From assembly GCA_045806105.1 (NCBI GenBank), contig JBJMJY010000053.1, forward strand, positions 1 to 6,316: DNA of 6,316 nucleotides, in the 5' to 3' direction. Under the pieces are notes generated by a model. That model did not search any database. It was not told where the DNA came from and worked only from the letters and a program-made list of their open reading frames with translations. Of this stretch, positions 5,633 through 6,316 are shown in pieces. A program made the translations under genes and the position numbers. This DNA comes from AC-32 sp045806105. Its GTDB lineage: Bacteria > Actinomycetota > Thermoleophilia > Gaiellales > Gaiellaceae. Position 1 is the stretch's first letter. The number at the start of each line of letters is the position of its first letter.

Positions 5633-5710
5633 CTGGTCCGGACTCCCTTGTCGGCCTCAACCACTTCGATAGGGTCGCATTGACTTTCACCCGACCGGAG
5701 GGAGTTCGTC

Positions 5711-6316
5711 ATGGCGCCAATTTCCGAGCGGGAGAACCGGGAGATCGAGGCGGCCAACGCCTCTGGCAACACCCCGGTCGTCTTCATCCACGGCCTCTGG
5801 CTGCTGCCGAGCAGCTGGGCCAACTGGGCGGACTTCTTCGAGCAGGCCGGCTACGCACCGCTGACGCCGGACTGGCCGGACGATCCGGAAACGGTCGACG
5901 AGGCCCGGGCGAAGCCGGACGTCCTGGCCAGGAAGACCGTGAAGCAGATCGCCGATCACACCAGCGAGATCATCAACGCCCTGGACAAGAAGCCGGCGGT
6001 GATGGGGCACTCGACCGGGGGCCTGCTGGCGCAGATGCTCGCGGGCCGCGGCCTCGCGGCTGCCACGGTGGCGATCGACCCCGGGGTCTTCCGCGGCGTT
6101 CTGCCCCTGCCGGCCTCCGTGCTCAAGGGGGTGGGCCCGTTCCTGGTCGACCCGCGAACGCGCGGCCGCGCGATCACCCTCACGTTCGACCAGTTCACGT
6201 ACGGCTGGGCGAACGCGCTGGACGAGAAGGAAGCGAGGGAGCTCTACGACCGGTTCCACGTCGCCGGCTCCGGGATCGCTCTCGTGCAGATGGGCAACGC
6301 GAACCTCAACCCGTGG
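5711..6316 (+). CDS. Alpha/beta hydrolase, N-terminal 202 residues (runs off the window)
   Basis: The frame stays open from ATG at 5711 to the last base, giving 202 residues with no stop; the rest lies beyond the window. GGAGGGAG at 5697-5704, 6 bp upstream, is the strongest ribosome binding site in the window and fixes the start. VVFIHGLWLLPSSW (residues 23-36) carries the oxyanion-hole HG. GHSTGG (99-104) is the nucleophile elbow with Ser101. AIDPGVFRGVLPLPASVLK (121-139) is typical of a group of small soluble alpha/beta hydrolases. The acid and histidine of the triad should lie in the missing part. The substrate is unknown. It is not a close relative of the hydrolase at 1389-2249: the oxyanion and elbow motifs differ and the RYDHRDTGRS block is missing. 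It is divergent from cydA across a 267-bp gap. Confidence 0.85.
   Translation, partial: MAPISERENREIEAANASGNTPVVFIHGLWLLPSSWANWADFFEQAGYAPLTPDWPDDPETVDEARAKPDVLARKTVKQIADHTSEIINALDKKPAVMGHSTGGLLAQMLAGRGLAAATVAIDPGVFRGVLPLPASVLKGVGPFLVDPRTRGRAITLTFDQFTYGWANALDEKEARELYDRFHVAGSGIALVQMGNANLNPW

Noticed and set aside
5648..5675. Possible promoter TTGTCG - 16 bp - TAGGGT for the second hydrolase
   Set aside because: The -10 matches at only 3 of 6 positions; not better than chance.

Overview
The window is GC-rich. Nearly every codon in the real genes ends in G or C, several genes start with GTG, genes are tightly packed, and the protein types (an ArsR/AHSA1-like pair, DUF1801 proteins, an RdmC-like hydrolase, short-Q-loop cytochrome bd) are common in soil bacteria. 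I infer a high-GC actinobacterium, possibly of the Thermoleophilia/Solirubrobacterales kind. Nothing here fixes the taxon, and there is no rRNA gene to test it. I see no insertion sequence, CRISPR array or phage gene.

Layout. Bases 1-95 are the 3' end of an unidentified plus-strand gene. From 134 to 2750 there is a plus-strand cluster: an ArsR-family repressor (170-481), an AHSA1-like SRPBCC protein (478-924), a DUF1801 protein (921-1337), an RdmC-like alpha/beta hydrolase (1389-2249) and a second, different DUF1801 protein (2253-2750). The first three genes overlap by 4 bp each, and the last two are 3 bp apart. A promoter at 134-162 and a perfect 9+6+9 palindrome (158-181) lie over the repressor's start codon. 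The likely picture is an autoregulated operon read from a leaderless or nearly leaderless transcript. The inducer and the purpose of the enzymes are unknown.

Bases 2751-2822 separate this cluster from a convergent one and hold two hairpins, one near each stop codon. The minus strand then carries cydA (5443-4076) and cydB (4073-2823), the two main subunits of a cytochrome bd quinol oxidase. CydA is of the short Q-loop type with the expected haem and quinol residues. CydB is longer than usual, with about two extra predicted membrane helices at its C-terminus. No cydDC or cydX is visible.

The 267-bp divergent gap upstream of cydA (5444-5710) contains a tRNA-like element with a canonical T-loop, a mostly paired acceptor stem and a CCA end, but no usable anticodon arm. 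It is best read as a tRNA relic or integration scar. From 5711 to the window end a plus-strand alpha/beta hydrolase begins behind a strong ribosome binding site and runs off the edge.

Most interesting points: the operator whose right half is codons 2-4 of the repressor, the tRNA-like relic, the CydB extension, and the pairing of two DUF1801 proteins with a hydrolase in one ArsR-controlled cluster. I found no convincing new defence or mobile system.
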